A stretch of 64,000 bases of DNA from contig CAOLHI010002136.1 in assembly GCA_948474755.1 (NCBI GenBank), positions 806,001 through 870,000 of the forward strand, given 5' to 3'. The translations under genes and the position numbers were made by a program. Each line of letters begins with the position of its first letter. The first letter of the stretch is position 1. Origin of the DNA: Ctenosaura bakeri (Eukaryota; Chordata; Lepidosauria; Squamata; Iguanidae). The notes beneath the pieces are model-generated. The model saw only the letters and a program-made list of their open reading frames with translations, searched no databases and had not been told where the DNA came from. Shown here in pieces: positions 10,965 to 23,753 of this stretch.

Positions 10965-11060
10965 AGGTTTTGGACTGCAACTCCCACCCGTCTCTTGTCA
11001 ACATAGCCAGGGATTTTGGGGGGACTGTGAAGTCCAAAATACTTGGAGATCTACCTTTTT
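10965..11060. repeat. Palindromic dispersed repeat (GGACTGCAACTCCCA type)
   Basis: GGTTTTGGACTGCAACTCCC with a degenerate inverted partner (GGACTGTGAAGTCCAAAATA). Similar sequences occur at 31838-31915 and 44018-44100. It is a short hairpin-forming repeat of unknown class, probably an old MITE. Confidence 0.55.
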
Positions 11061-14000
11061 CCCATTCCTGTGTTGATGCAGTTCAAAATTTCTATTGACT
11101 TGACAATGAAAGGATAACAAAACTCTGTGGCCACAGCTGTCGAAGTGGTCCACATGTTGATGTGCTCTCATCAACTGTAGGATTAATCGGAAACTTGTTG
11201 TTATAACAGTGGGGGCACAGATGAGCTCTTTGGAGTTCCCAAGTGACCTAATTGTGAGAGTGTAAAGTCATATCTTCACTTCTGTGTACCTCCACTTGGG
11301 GTTTCATAACCAGCCCTATTATGCCCATGTTGAGAACATGTTGGGGCTTCTGTTCAGACATAGGATTCCCACAAAGCCTTCGCCTAAAGAGGCTGGTGCG
11401 CATGCTGAACTGTCACTATGCAAGGAAAATCTACCGTATGTCTGTGTAACATTGTGTTACACAAGCAGTTAGTAGTGATCTTGTCTTTCCCCAGTGGGTA
11501 CAGCTTGATGAAAGGATAGTACTATTTACCATTTTCAGTTAATTCAGCTCAGGATTAATCTGTTTTCATATATAAAATTCCAGCCTTTTTAGGATTATTA
11601 AGATTTTTTCAAGATAGTACAATTAATAGTACCCATTTACCCTTTGGCAAATGACAAAGATCTGTCAGAGCGAATGATTGTCAAATCATCCACAGATCAA
11701 GATTGCTTTGGTTATTATGAAAATCCTCTAACAAGAACAATTGCTTTGAGCATTGCTGCATATATTTTTAACGATTTTCTCATTTGATTGAAAAAACTCA
11801 TGAAAACATTTTTAGTAACAACTCGTTATCATTTCTAGTAAATTATATGAAATATGCAACAAAAGCTATAGAAATAAATCTGTCTTACTCAGAATGAAAC
11901 TTAGAAAAAAGGACCATCTCCTACCATACAAGCCTGTCTTCTCTTTAAGATCTAAAGAACACTCTGCATACCAATGGTGGTGAAGACATCGCATTTCTGG
12001 GGCCCTCATCAGAATGTGGAACTCATGGCCACAAGAGGTCCCTTTGGCCTCCTCTACCTGTGCCTTTCCACTGATTGTTTTACTTACGGCATTCCTGTTC
12101 CATCGGGCTTTTTGTCTGCCACTTTTAACATTTTTACTGGACTGCTCCTCTGCATGAGTTGTTTCTGCTCAGTGACAGTTATTGCTGTTTGTTGTCTTAC
12201 TGAACAGCTTGTTTGATCCATACAGTTGTTTTGTTACCTTTAATTTCTTGCTAATATGATTGAAAGGAAGAATTATATATTATTCAAATTAATAATATAG
12301 AAAAAGTAGCACCAAGACTCTAAGCAAGGACCAGCTTTCCCAGGTCCATAAAACTAGCTTTAAGACCACCAGGATAGGCTAAGCACTGGTCCTACCAGAG
12401 CCCAAAATTTCACTGCTCCAAATGTATAGAAGTAAGGCAGCTGCTCATATCTATGAACTAAGCCTTGGCAGGGGAGTTGTTTCCCAAGGCTGAATACTAT
12501 TACATTCTGGTAAGCATTTGAATGCATGAGCTACGTGGGTGTACAGACATAAATCCTCATGTAGTTTGACTACATATGGAAGAACAAATAATTAGCATCA
12601 TTTTCCCCCTTCATAAGAATAAAATAAAAATTACTGTGCAGTTTTTGCTTGGTATTCACATTTCAGGAAGTCACACTTCAGGAATAATTCAGGCAATTAT
12701 TTTCTGCAGACATGCATATGCATATTCTGTGCAAAACAGAAAGCAAATGTTCTGCACAAAAAGTGAGTTTTTACAAAGAAGAACCATATACTCATATATT
12801 TCTGCTGACAGTAGTTCCATGATAGGCTTTGAAAAGTGCAAATAACCTCTCTGCTGCTCTGTTCTCCTTAACAGGGTTTCCTGAGTATAAGGAATTCTTG
12901 GGGGGGGCGCTAAGGGATAAGTAGAAGCAAACTTTCTTTCCATCCCTCTGTGAGCTGGATCAACTGTAGCCTCACTTACAGGATTCGTTCACTGGATCCA
13001 GATGTTTACTGGAAAACATGGAATCCGTGATCTAGAAGCGACTCTGTGTTGCTTACATTGAGTGGGAACTGAATGCAAGCTAACACGCAGTCAGATCTTT
13101 CCAGCAACAACAAACAAACAAAATTAGTTAGATGTTTTGGTGTCTCAGCCCAAAGGTTTGCTTCTTCCTGGCCATAACAAAAGCAACCCCAGTTTTAATA
13201 TTTCAGTTGCAAAGAAGTCTGTAATTTTAATCAGAGATAGCACAAGCATTTAATCTCTGTTTGAAGAAGCCTCCCTCTGCACAGAGAAGGGAGAAATGGA
13301 TGGGAAAGAGGAAAAGTCAGTTGACATGAGAGGTAGGATGTGGCTGGGGAAGAGCTCTGTCCCCTAGTCTGTGGTGCTTTCCAGCCAGGGAACCATTACA
13401 GGTACAGTCCTTGAGGTATGTTCTTCATTAATTTTATCAACAGACACTCCACCTAAGTTCTGAAGTTCCTGGCTGGGTGTCCAGCCTGACATCTCTAAAT
13501 CATGGCTCCCTCTCCTTATTGTCAGAGAGAGCGTAGGGAAAGAGATGTGATTCTTTTCTTCTGTCCTTCTCTCTTTCTCCCCTCCTATTCGGTTATGACT
13601 GCAATTTCCCTGTCCCCACCCTCCACTCAGAGCAAGCCTAAGCAAGTCTCTGCACAGCCTCACTACAGCTACATCACTTTCCAGTCTCTCCTTCCAGTCT
13701 CTCCTTTCTAGTCTCTTCTAGGAGAGCCTTCGATAGTTAATCATCAATGTTATTTTGTTATATTTAATCTAGAAACATCATTTTTAGAAAAGTTTTGCTC
13801 TTGTTCTGACTAGTCTTGAATATCTTACATAGGCACTCTGTTACCTGGGCAAAATTGTTTAAACAACACTAAGAAAAACCAAACAAGCACATTAAATACT
13901 GAAACTTAACAAGACATCACAACATTGACTAGTATAATTTCCAAGTTGCTGTATTTATTTGTTAAATTAAACTTTTCTCTTTGTATCACTTAAAGCGACT

Positions 14001-15140
14001 TCAGGATTTTATTCTCCCATAGTAAACTATAACAGAATCTGTTTGTCTGATCATTTAAAAGGTACCAGTGTAAGTACACACAGATGTTAAGTTTCACTCC
14101 CCCAGCTATTTTACAAAACATCTAACGCTTCTGTTTGGAAACTTTCACACTCACCTGTGTGGTACAGCTGCATCAATTTACATATGTACACAAATTTTGT
14201 TCTCCCCTTTCTGATTGTTAGTCACATGCAGATAAAGGGAAATTACAGCAGACAACAATATCTAGATCCATTAGAAGCTCTACCAGTAGAAGACTGGACA
14301 GATTTAAATTCAATAAAACATGGAATACAAAACTGAATGCTGCATTTATTTGTAAGCAAATAAATATTCTTTAGAAATAAACAAAATGGACGCAATCCAG
14401 AGAAAATCTCATTGGAACTAGTGTGGTTTATTTTACTGTTAAGTATTTTAAAAAAAAAAAGAAGAAGAAGAAACTGAAAAGCATGTTGAGTTTGTTAGAT
14501 CAGATTCAAAGCCTTTCAGACAAACTGAAACATTTACTAGTGCAGATTACCCTGCTGAGGCAAACCAGCGGGTGAGTTCCTTTCTCTCTTCCTCAGTTTT
14601 GCTGGCTCTGCTGGTCCCTCTTGACTTGCATGGAAGGTTTTCCTGTCTTTCTAGGCTCCCTTGAATGCATGAGAGATCAATGCCCTGGTGAGTCCCTCCC
14701 TTCGTACATTTTAGAGAAGAAAAATCAGATTATAACCCAGCAAATACTAAAACATTAAAATTGTCTTGAAATATTTTGTTGAGATTGTATTTATAACCCT
14801 TGATTCAGCTAATGTTTTATTGGAAGATAGTGTCAGTGGGCACATAGTTGGAGACTCAAGCCTTCATTTAAAACACAGGTGGGCAACCGTGCAGGGATGG
14901 AGGCCAACTTTCACCCCACAGGCTGCAACATGGCATGTAGGCACATTGGAAGAGATGCCATGTTACTTCTGGTTGGCCTTTTGGGACGGCGGGGGAGTTC
15001 TAGGCTTAGGCAACCTAAAACACCACATTTCAAAATATTTTGGGGGGAATTTGGGCCAGTTTTCATGTGGATGCCCCTAAACACCCCCCTTTTTTTTAAA
15101 TGAGAGATTGGAGGTCTTGGTAGGGAGTCACCAAGGTTGG
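11061..15140. other. Long stretch without recognised genes
   Basis: About 4 kb, AT-rich, with no domain-bearing frame. An A-tract with GAAGAAGAAG lies at 14450-14472. A sequence starting near 14876 (ACAGGTGGGCAACCGTG) resembles a hAT-type terminus, but no matching opposite end is seen. Nothing here supports an exon or RNA gene. Confidence 0.5.
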
Positions 15141-15376
15141 AGAGCCAGTGTGGTGTAGTGGTTTGAGCATTGGACTGTGATCCTGGAGACGTGAGTTCAA
15201 TTCCCCGCTCAGTCATGGACACCCACTCAATGATCTTGGGCAAGTCAAACACTCTCAGCCCCAGAAAACCCTGTGATACATTCACCCTTACATTCACCCT
15301 GTGATACATTCACCTTATGGTGATCTTAGGGTCACCGTAAATTGGAAAGGCACACCACCACCACCACCACCACCAC
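15141..15376 (+). mobile_element. Sauria-type SINE, internal duplication
   Basis: Well preserved head AGAGCCAGTGTGGTGTAGTG, B-box GAGTTCAATTCC, the CCCCAGAAAACCCTGTGATA segment and a GGGTCACCGTAAATTGGAAA tail, ending in a (CCA)n tract at 15353-15377. The segment ACATTCACCCTGTGATACATT is duplicated in tandem around 15278-15315. Approximate flanks AGGTTGG and AGGTTTG suggest the target duplication. Confidence 0.9.
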
Positions 15377-16748
15377 AACAGGTTTGCTTGAGGGCTACAA
15401 AAGTGAGGTTGCCAACAGGTCATACTTTCCCCACACCAACTGAAAAATGAGTGCTAGAAAAGCTAGAGTTCAGATGAAACTCTCTTCTTTTGCTGTCTGT
15501 AAAAAGCATGCAACATTATACATACCTCTTGCTTCACAGGATTATTGCACACATAAATCCTAATCGCAACATTGTGAAATGCTTTCTTATATTCATTTTT
15601 AGCCTGAAATGGAACTTTATTTTTCAGTCATAAAATGGGTTTAGATTAAGAAAGCCGTGAAAACCTTAGAGCAACGTCGCAATGACAGTGAGATATATTG
15701 CAACAAGTACTCAATAGACATTGTACTTAAATTTACCATATATCACCATAGATCTTAACTCAGGAATCACTAGCTGTCCGTATACCACTATACAGTGTTC
15801 AAGGTAGTCTTTACTACTAGTGTGTTTAAAGGCTGAATTTTATCAATATATTGACATATTTTAAGACTTAAGAACTCTAGGTGGGATATATAGCCCAATA
15901 AAAAGAAAGAGGGGAAGAGCCATAAAACAAGTGTACCATGAGGAAGACAATTGCTTGCCTTCAAACTGCTAAGGGGCATTTTAATGCCTCTACTATAAGG
16001 GAAACTGTAACAAACACTAGTATATTTATTTTAATGTTCCTCTAGATGTTACAGAAAATTAATTTTAGTACTGTCAACAGCTAGATGTATATACTTTTCT
16101 CCTACATATCCTCCTGTCTGAGAGCCAGTTATAAACCCAAAATAGCACAAATGATAATAAAATCATAGCAAAACATACAGTAAATTGCCAGACCAATAAA
16201 AATTTAACCAAGGTCACTGAAAACCTCAAAAGTAAGAAGCTGAGTTTCTTTCTTGGAAAAGGCTAGGTGCCAAGGGGTATGAAATATCCTCAAAAAAATC
16301 CATAACCAGAATATTCTCAAATCCACGACTGACTGGCAGGCATTGGAAGGTTGTTAAGACCCTGGTTTCCCCAGTTTAAGATGCAGAAGAGTCATTGGCT
16401 CTTGGACCTCTGCCTGAGCTCGAGCCAGTTCATAGCCTTCACTGATTGATTGCTACAAAAGGGTGAGAAGTCCAATGAGCCTATTATTCCCAAGAGGAAA
16501 GTTACTTTATGCTACAAAATGCATTTGCAGGTCTAAAATGTTAGATGTACTTTGCTCCTTTCAGTATATTTCTCTTTTGATCATGATTCCACTTTTTGTG
16601 GAGATAACTGGAAATTTTGCTTAACATACTAATGCCATTTCAAACAACTTCCTTACCCTTCTTGTATTTCAGGTTCAAGTCCATGTGTTGCAATACACGA
16701 ATGGCTTGAAGGTATTTGTTTTTCTGTGAGATCTCTTTTGCCATGTGT
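15377..16748. other. Unrecognised intergenic stretch
   Basis: No supported gene or repeat. Confidence 0.5.
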
Positions 16749-16900
16749 GTGCATGTGTCTTCAAGTCAACTTACGGTGACTCCATGAACTTCATAGGGTT
16801 ATCTTGGGCAAGGAAAACTCAGAGGTGGTTCTGCTAGTTTCTTCCTCTGAAATACAGCCTGCAGGACCTGATATTTGTATGCTACAGCAAATTTGCAAAG
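16749..16900 (-). mobile_element. 5S-Sauria-type SINE, body and tail only
   Basis: GTGTCTTCAAGTCAACTTAC at the left is the reversed tail; CATAGGGTTATCTTGGGCAA and CTTCCTCTGAAATACAGCCT are the reversed body that in the full-length family leads into a 5S rRNA-derived head. The head is missing here; a head fragment without body lies at 59024-59100. Assignment rests on my memory of the family order. Confidence 0.6.
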
Positions 16901-16984
16901 CAGGAACTATGTTAGTCTTCTTCAGTACAAAAATGCAGCAATCCTGTAGCATCTTAAAGATTAACCAATTTATTTCAGTATGGC

Positions 16985-17085
16985 TTTGGTCACATCACAC
17001 TCTCTCAGCCCCAGAAACCCTGTCATAGATTTGCTGTAGGGTCACCAAAAGTCACAAACAACTTGAAGGCACGCAACAATGAGTT
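16985..17085 (+). mobile_element. Sauria-type SINE, 3' half
   Basis: CACATCACACTCTCTCAGCC to AACTTGAAGGCACGCAACAA, i.e. the body and Bov-B-like tail without the tRNA head. Just upstream (16925-16975) GTAGCATCTTAAAGATTAAC is another dispersed repeat word, also seen near 54190-54230 and 56495. Confidence 0.75.
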
Positions 17086-17289
17086 TTCATGGATTCCAGT
17101 ATGCTGCTTCAGATGAGTGGAGCGAAGCCTCAGCAGATAGGCGCACATATAAATATGGAAAGGAGTAAGTGTGTGCCAGTGATGTTGACTCAAGTTAATT
17201 GATTCAGAATCAAATAAAACTCAAGTCATTTCAATGACTCAGCTTGGACTCGACTTGATACACTGACTTAATTTGTGACTTGTATAGGG

Positions 17290-19654
17290 GTGGAGAGCAG
17301 GAAGGGAAGTGGGAGAAAATCAGCACAGTATAAGTGGAGACACAGCACAGGAATACCTGTCTGCTCTACATGAATTCAAGTCTCCAGGGCCAGATGAACT
17401 ACATCCAAGGATATTAAAAGAACTGGCAGAAATAATTTGAGAACCGCAGGCGTTAACATTTGAGAAGTCTTGGAGAACAGAAGAAGTCCCAGCAGATTGG
17501 AGGAAAACAAATGTTGTCCCTATCTTCAAAAAGGGAAAAAAGAGGACCCAAATAATTATCGCCCAGTCAGCCTGATGTCAATACCTGGAAAGATTCTAGA
17601 GCAAATATTAAGCAGACAGTGTGCAATTACTTAGAAAGCAATGCTATGATTACTAAAAGTCAACATGAGTTTCTCAAAAACAAGTCATGCCAGACTAATC
17701 TCATCTCTTTTTATGATAGAGCTACAAGCTTGACAGATGAAGGGAATGCTGTGGATGTAGCATTTCTTGACTTCAGTAAAGCCTTTGACAAAGTTCCCCA
17801 TGATATTCTTGCAAAGAAGCTAGTAAAGTGTGGGCTGCACAGGGCTATATCAGGTGGATTTGTAATTGGTTGACAGACTGAACCGAAAGGGTGCTTACCA
17901 ATGGCTACTTTTCATTCTGGAGAGAAGTGACTAGTGGGGTGCCACAGGGTTCTGTCTTGGGCCCAGTCCTGTTCAACATCTTTATTAATGACTTGGATGA
18001 AAGAATAGAGAGCATGCTAATCAAATTTGCAGATGATAGCAAATTGGGAGAGGTTGTTAATACTCCAGAGGACAGGATCAAAATTCAAAATGACCTTGAC
18101 AGATTGGAGAGCTGGGCCGAAGTTAACAAAATGAGTTTCAACAGAGAGAAATGTAAGGTCCTACACCTAGGCAGAAAAAACGAAATGCACAAATATAGGA
18201 TGGGAGACACCTGGCTGGACAACAGTATGTGTGAAAGGGATTTAGGAGTCTTAGTAGATCACAAACTGAACATGTCAACAGTGTGACGTGGCAGTCAAGA
18301 AACCAACACGATTTTTGGTTGCATCAGTATGGTGTTTAGATCAAGGAAAGTGTTACTGCGGTCTAGGCCTGCCCAGAGATAGCACTCGATATCACTTTCA
18401 TATCAAACAATTCGGCTTTCCTCTGCCACCCCGCTCCATGTGTTTGTGAGGCCACCAGACAAGCACGCAAACAGGCATGGCCGATAATTGCCGGACATTC
18501 CACTCTCCACTCAGGCAAGCCAGATACAGCTGGTTTGTCACTTCAGGGACTTCCCCCGCAAACATTTCATTGCATATGTGCAATACTAACAAAGGCTCCC
18601 TGCCCCGAGCAGGCAACTTGACAAAGCTGTACTAAGTGCTCTGCATTTGCATACTGGCTACACTATTGTTAATTCAGCTCTGATTCAATCATGCTAAATT
18701 CTGACCTTTCCAAAGCTTTGTCCCGTGCCTAAAACACATTGTTCTCACCGAGTAAGGCATAGCCTGCAGTCACAATTCACCCTATAAAAACCCCTGATTC
18801 CGAGACCATGCTTGGATCGCTCCTGAGTTCCATCCAGCCTTGTCGCCATTCTGTTTGGTGAGCTCCCCTCAGTCAATCTGAGGGGAGTTTCTTCATCGCA
18901 CCCCAACTTCGCTCTCAAGGTCCAGGACTACGAGACAGGTGTCGTATCACCCATTTCCCTCTAAAAATTCTTATTCCGAGTCAGTCTCTGATTCCTTAGT
19001 TATCTGTGTGACTGTGGTGTCTTTAATGTTTGTCTGTACTTAATAAACATCATTTTTATTATTTTTAACCCGTCTGGCTGCTTGACTGACCTGACCCCTT
19101 AGACGCTGGGTTGCAAGATCCTGCTAAGTTACCCTGCCTCTCACTAGCTTTAGTGAGTGCTCTAGCTAATTTTCCCCAAAGTTGTGTTGTTGTTTGGTTA
19201 TTTAGGTGTCCCTCCCGGGACCCCCAGTAAACAGGGTAACAAAAGTATAGAACCACACTTTTCTGCTTTGGTCAGATCTTATCACCTCATTTCAAGAAGG
19301 ATATTGACAAGCTGGAGTATGTCCAGAGGAGGGTGACTGAAATGGTGGAGAGTCTGGAAGCCAAGCTTAGAGAGTTGGGTATGTTTAGTCTGCAGAAAAG
19401 AAGATTAAGAGGGGACATGATAGCCATATTCAAATATTTGAAAGACTGTCATATCAAAGAGGGAACAGGCTTGTTTTCCACTGCTCCAGAAAGCAGGACA
19501 AGGAGCAATGGATTCAAGCTATAGGAAAAGAGATTCCACTTGAACCGCAGGAAGAACTTCTTGATGGTCAGAGCTGTCTGGCAGTGGAATGTGTTGCCTT
19601 GGAGTGTGGCGGAGTCTCCTTTGGAGGTTTTTAAACAGAGGTTTGATGGCCATC
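17290..19654 (+). mobile_element. CR1 LINE, reverse transcriptase part, split by LTR
   Basis: Plus-strand translation follows CR1 ORF2: [51 protein letters not shown], then SGVPQGSVLGPVLFNIFIND, KFADDSKLG (the FADD form of the catalytic YxDD box) and CERDLGVLVDHKLNM. A family A solo LTR (18351-19241) interrupts it, after which it continues HFKKDIDKLEYVQRR, RRLRGDMIAIFKYLK and SNGFKL to RFDGHL. Stops and frameshifts are present. The 5' end is truncated; the 3' end meets a family B LTR at 19655. Confidence 0.9.
18351..19241 (+). mobile_element. Solo LTR, family A (copy 2), 4-bp duplication
   Basis: Begins TGTTACTGCG and ends CAGGGTAACA, with identical 4-bp flanks AAAG at 18347-18350 and 19242-19245. 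It carries the TATA box CCTATAAAAACCCC (18781) and poly(A) signal AATAAA (19042-19047), so U3, R and U5 are all represented. It sits inside the CR1 reverse transcriptase region, hence is younger than that CR1. Confidence 0.92.
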
Positions 19655-20604
19655 TGTTGTCCGTCTGCCAATATTTTGCCAATTAAAATACATCAATACA
19701 TTAATTGGCATGGATATAAAATGGATCCTGAAGTGATTCATTTTATGGCAGAGGAAAATTACTGAATGAGCACATGTGATGCATGGTAGGTTAGAAGATT
19801 CTCTCTAGGCATAGCCAAGGTCATTGAGAGGCAGATTACCAGGTTACTCCAGAGATAAAAGGCTTAAGATGCAGCTGTAATGTTTCTGATACCACATGAC
19901 AGCAAAGGGAAGTTCTCACCAAACAATGATTGTTTCAGTCCTTCTTCCCAACACCTGGATGCTTCCCTATATTGTTCCTTTACCTATCCACCATTGCAGA
20001 GCTATTACAACAGCCGTTAACTCTTTGTCACCTAACACTAAGACCATTAACTCTGTCCAGACCCCATTGTCCATGTGGCAACATTGTTTGCTTGGTCAGA
20101 CAGCCATTCACACCCATGCCCTACAGGCAGAGTCTGGGTATAAGAATCCACTGTTTTGAGCAGTTTGATGCAGTATCTCACTTGCTGAACTCCACATTGT
20201 CACTCTGATTTCTGAATGAGTACTGTCCTTAGGTGTACGTCTAAGCCACATCACTGCTTTCTTTGCCTCTCTGCAGATCAGTAATTATTGCCCACTCCCT
20301 AAAACTCCACTATCAGCAACTTTCCTTCCTGTATCCTTTGTTTAGCTCTTGTGTAAGTGTGCGCGCGCTTGGATCTTTTGAGTGTATGACTGAACTTTTC
20401 AATAAAACACATTTTAGCTTATTCTAGAATCTCTGGTTGGCTCTTTCCTGCATGGACCCCACAAACATTGGGTGGGAAATCTTAGTAGGTTACCCCCCCC
20501 CAACCATTGCAGGCCTCCTAACTGAGCTAATTAATTCCCCATTGTCATGTGGAGGTACCGGCATTGTGGGTAGACCCCTGTGTCATCCATGTTTGGGAGT
20601 AACA
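19655..20604 (+). mobile_element. LTR, family B (copy 1)
   Basis: Starts near TGTTGTCCGTCTGCC, right at the CR1 end, and ends GGGAGTAACA. It has CAATAAAACACATTTTAG (poly(A) signal at 20400) and a downstream GGTTGGCTCTTTCCTGCA block shared with the copies at 20605-21567 and 56965-58368. It abuts an inverted copy of itself with no spacer. No internal retroviral genes lie between or beside the two. Start coordinate is approximate. Confidence 0.75.
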
Positions 20605-21567
20605 ACCTCAAAATGTGGATGATTCAGGGGTCCACCCACAATGCCAGTACCTCTGTGAAATGATGGGGAATATTAGGTCAAAATAGGAGACCTATAGGGG
20701 GGGTAACCTAATGAGATCTTTTACATCCGTGCTTACCAGTACTCCTGCAGGAAAGAACCAGCCAAAGATCCAAAAGTAAGTTTAATGTGTATATTGGGGG
20801 AGTTAATCACACAAAGAAGATCCAAGCAATCATGCAATCCTACAAGGCTAACTGAAGGTAAAAGGAGGAATGTTTTGGATAGAGAGAGTTCAGGGTGAAA
20901 TGGGTGATATTTACCAGTCTAGAAGAGCAGTGAAGAAGAGATGTGGTTTAGACGGAAGTCTAAGGACAGTACACAGTTGGGAACTGGAGCATCAGAGTGG
21001 TGAGCAGGAATTTGTGTACTGTGAATTGACTGGCCAAAAACAGGGGTTTAAATACCCAATTTCTGCCTGGAGGACAAGAGTGTCAATGTTTGTTTACTCT
21101 GGCTGAGTAAACAATGGAGTCCACAGAGCAGACAATGAGGTTCAGAACTGGCTAATGGTCTTAGTGTTAGATCACAAAAGCTTAATGGCCATCTTGATAG
21201 CTCAGTACTTGTTAGACAGGTTTGAGGACAAAGGAGAGGTTTGCTTGATCAGAGGAAAAGGAGTTAAGACAATCAGCTGTCTTGTGGGAATCTTCAAACG
21301 CTATTGTCTAAAAGGGTGAGTCATTCAGGCTAACTGCAAGCCGATTATCTCAGAAGTTTCCTCATGATTTCCTGACTATGACCTTGCTATACCTGGAAGT
21401 TCCTTCTGACCTAATTCTCAACACACGTGTTTGGCCAGCCTTCATCTCTTATCTAGCCTGGCCACACAGCATGTTTTATATTTATGCCAATTCATATATT
21501 TTGCCAATTAAATCATATTTTTCTGATTAAACCATATCAAAGTGTGAGAGTGTACAGCCTGGTAACA
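20605..21567 (-). mobile_element. LTR, family B (copy 2), inverted next to copy 1
   Basis: Read on the minus strand it starts TGTTACCAGGCTGTACAC (plus-strand GTAACA at 21562-21567), has GTATTTAAACCC as a TATA-like box, CATTAAAC near the poly(A) position and the family GGCTGGTTCTTTCCTGCAG block, and ends in the tail shared with copy 1. The last ~200 bases on each side of 20604 are close inverted copies (for example TCATCCATGTTTGGG against its complement). It truncates a SINE at its right edge. Confidence 0.8.
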
Positions 21568-21625
21568 GTCTCTAAGGTTGTAGTCCAACATTCAAACCAC
21601 TATGCCATGCTGGCTCTCTAAAGAT
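21568..21625 (-). mobile_element. Sauria-type SINE, head fragment
   Basis: AGTCCAACATTCAAACCACT and ATGCCATGCTGGCTCTC are the reversed tRNA-like head. The rest was replaced by the family B LTR at its left. Confidence 0.75.
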
Positions 21626-22594
21626 TAGGAACATTACCTTTTTAACTGCTAGGCCAACCTGGCAGTAGTTAAAAATAAAACTAGGTAAATCAAGAAATAA
21701 TTTTCATCATCATTAAATATTACATTAAGATGAAAATTACATTGCTAAAATGACTAAAAAGTGATGATACCTGAACCAAAATCATCTTCTTGCATTTCCA
21801 GAAAGATTGAGTCAAGTCTTGTCTAATAATATAGCAAAGTATATTTAGAGATCTACTGGTGGCACTACCTTTCTGTGGTAGTGGGATTTCACGTTCCTAT
21901 GAGGTGAGGCAATATCCTGACAGCAGCGGTGCTGCCGGTAGGGTCTGCTGTGTCAGACTGGCCTTTGCAGAGGAGCCAGACTAAATGTGTCAAACTGGAC
22001 AGCTGCAGTAGTGGGGGATGGCACTGGTGAAGGACCTCTCAAATACAATGGCAGTGGCACCATAGCTAATGCTTGTTAGTACTGGGCAGAAGGAGGCACA
22101 GTAAACCCCTTTTGAATGTTTTTTACCAAGAAAATCCTGTGACAAGACAATACAAAATGAAAAAAGAAACAGTGTGACAAGGAAAAAATTGCAATTGTTT
22201 TTGCTCCCCCCACTAAAGAATTGTGCCTGGGCATTTTAAATTTCAATTTAACTAATTATGGGAAAAGTACAGGCATGCAAGCAGCCTCAACCTGTATGCA
22301 TGGGGCATGTGGTGCCACGCAAAGACACATTAGCAACTGGGATGCCCCCTTGCACACGATGCTGGAAGGCACATGCAGACCTCAATTGATCCCTGGCTCT
22401 CAATAGTTTAATGCTGAGCATGTGGTGAGATGCTGCTCGAGATTGATTCTTGAGCATTTCGAATTGAAGTTTGTTCCCCAGGGACAGATGTGGGGTGTGA
22501 AAGCGCTTTGAGCAATTCATAATTTTATTGCGAGTGTCATCCAATGTTGTCATCCTGATGCTGAATCCTCCTTATGACTTATATCTCCATACAG
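21626..22594. other. Unassigned; may include the 5' end of the Harbinger
   Basis: No exon or repeat can be named. If the Harbinger at 22595-26614 was complete, its Myb/SANT exon and left terminal repeat should lie here, but I could not find either. Part of 22300-22560 is richer in CpG than its surroundings, like the transposon itself. Confidence 0.4.
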
Positions 22595-23753
22595 GGATTG
22601 ACGACAGCTGTTCTACACCGGTGCAGGTTGATATCTCGAGACCGGAGAATGATAGCACCACAGGTCCAGGTTAGATTTATCAATTACCAAAATCCCCAGT
22701 TAGAATGTCTGTATTTTGTCTTACTGTAGGGAACAGTTGTAATTACTGTGGTTTATTTGCGATGAATGCATGTTCCTGCGTTCAAAGCAGTACAGAATGT
22801 CAACATAATGCACAAAAGTGTTTATCCTCTTGCAGAGGGAGAGCGTTGCATTTAGGGGGCACATTAACAAGGTATTCACGGTATCTTTCAGAGCAATTGG
22901 ATTTTGAGAGTAGGGAACAGAACATGGACCGTGCACGTGTCCTGTGTTCTGTTCCTGTGTAATAAACCCTAATATGAAACAGTTTTTTAACATTTCTGGC
23001 AACACCGCCCATAGATCCACAAGGCCCTATGTGTAAAATACACGGCAACACAGGCAATGTAAACTATACATAATCTAATCTATTAATGCCACTGCGACAT
23101 GAATCCGGCAGTAAAGAACCCACCCTTAGCAATGCATCCCTATGGGACATTTTTTCCATAATTTTTCCCGTGGTAATGGCAAAGCAGAAATCACATTGTG
23201 ATCACATACCTCAACTGCTGTTCCTGTATTTGTAATTTCCATCTCCCTAGATGAGGCCACTAATGGAACCCCAGACAGTGCACACACCATTCCCACGGCA
23301 GGAATGTCCCCAAGATCAAGGATTCGAATGTCTCAGTACAGAGACCAAAGTGCAGCCCATAGTGATACCTTTACCGTGGCAATTGTGACGATGGATTTAA
23401 TCAGGGAACAACAGAAACTGAACAGGCAGCAGCGTGCCAGGGAGTATGATGGAACCATGAGAGAAATGGTCCAGCTCTAACAGCAGGACATTGCTACGGC
23501 GGCAGAGGAACGCCTAGAGATCATCTCCCTCCTCAGGGTATGCGCCACAGCCATGACAACGATTGCGGCCGCAGTGACGGAAAGAAGTGGTAGAGTCCCA
23601 CCCAGGAGTGATGCCTCTGAGGACGCCGAATCAACAGTAGCGGAGACTAGTCAGGGCCTTGCACTGGCAAGCACCTCAATGTCGTCTGAGCGACAAGCAC
23701 CTAGTGGAAAGGTTTCCCGGGCCAAAAAACCCCTCCACCGTTACAGCCCCTAA
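22595..23753 (+). pseudogene. Harbinger accessory (Myb/NAIF1-like) protein, partial
   Basis: Two exons can be read. Exon A (22595-22669) follows a CTCCATACAG acceptor and ends CCAG before GTTAGA; it encodes IDDSCSTPVQVDISRP. Exon B (23251-23753) follows ATCTCCCTAG; the joined codon keeps the frame (DEATNGTPDSAHTIP). The C-terminal part is Q/R/E-rich with REQQKLNRQQRAREYDG, a likely coiled coil, and ends HRYSP. One in-frame TAA (23478-23480) interrupts it. In this family the accessory protein carries an N-terminal SANT/Myb domain that binds the transposon ends and brings the transposase to the nucleus; that exon is missing or unrecognised here. Function is inferred from position beside the transposase and the composition. 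Confidence 0.6.

Noticed and set aside
14876..15100. hAT element beginning ACAGGTGGGCAACC
   Set aside because: Only one possible end is seen, with no matching opposite end or 8-bp duplication.
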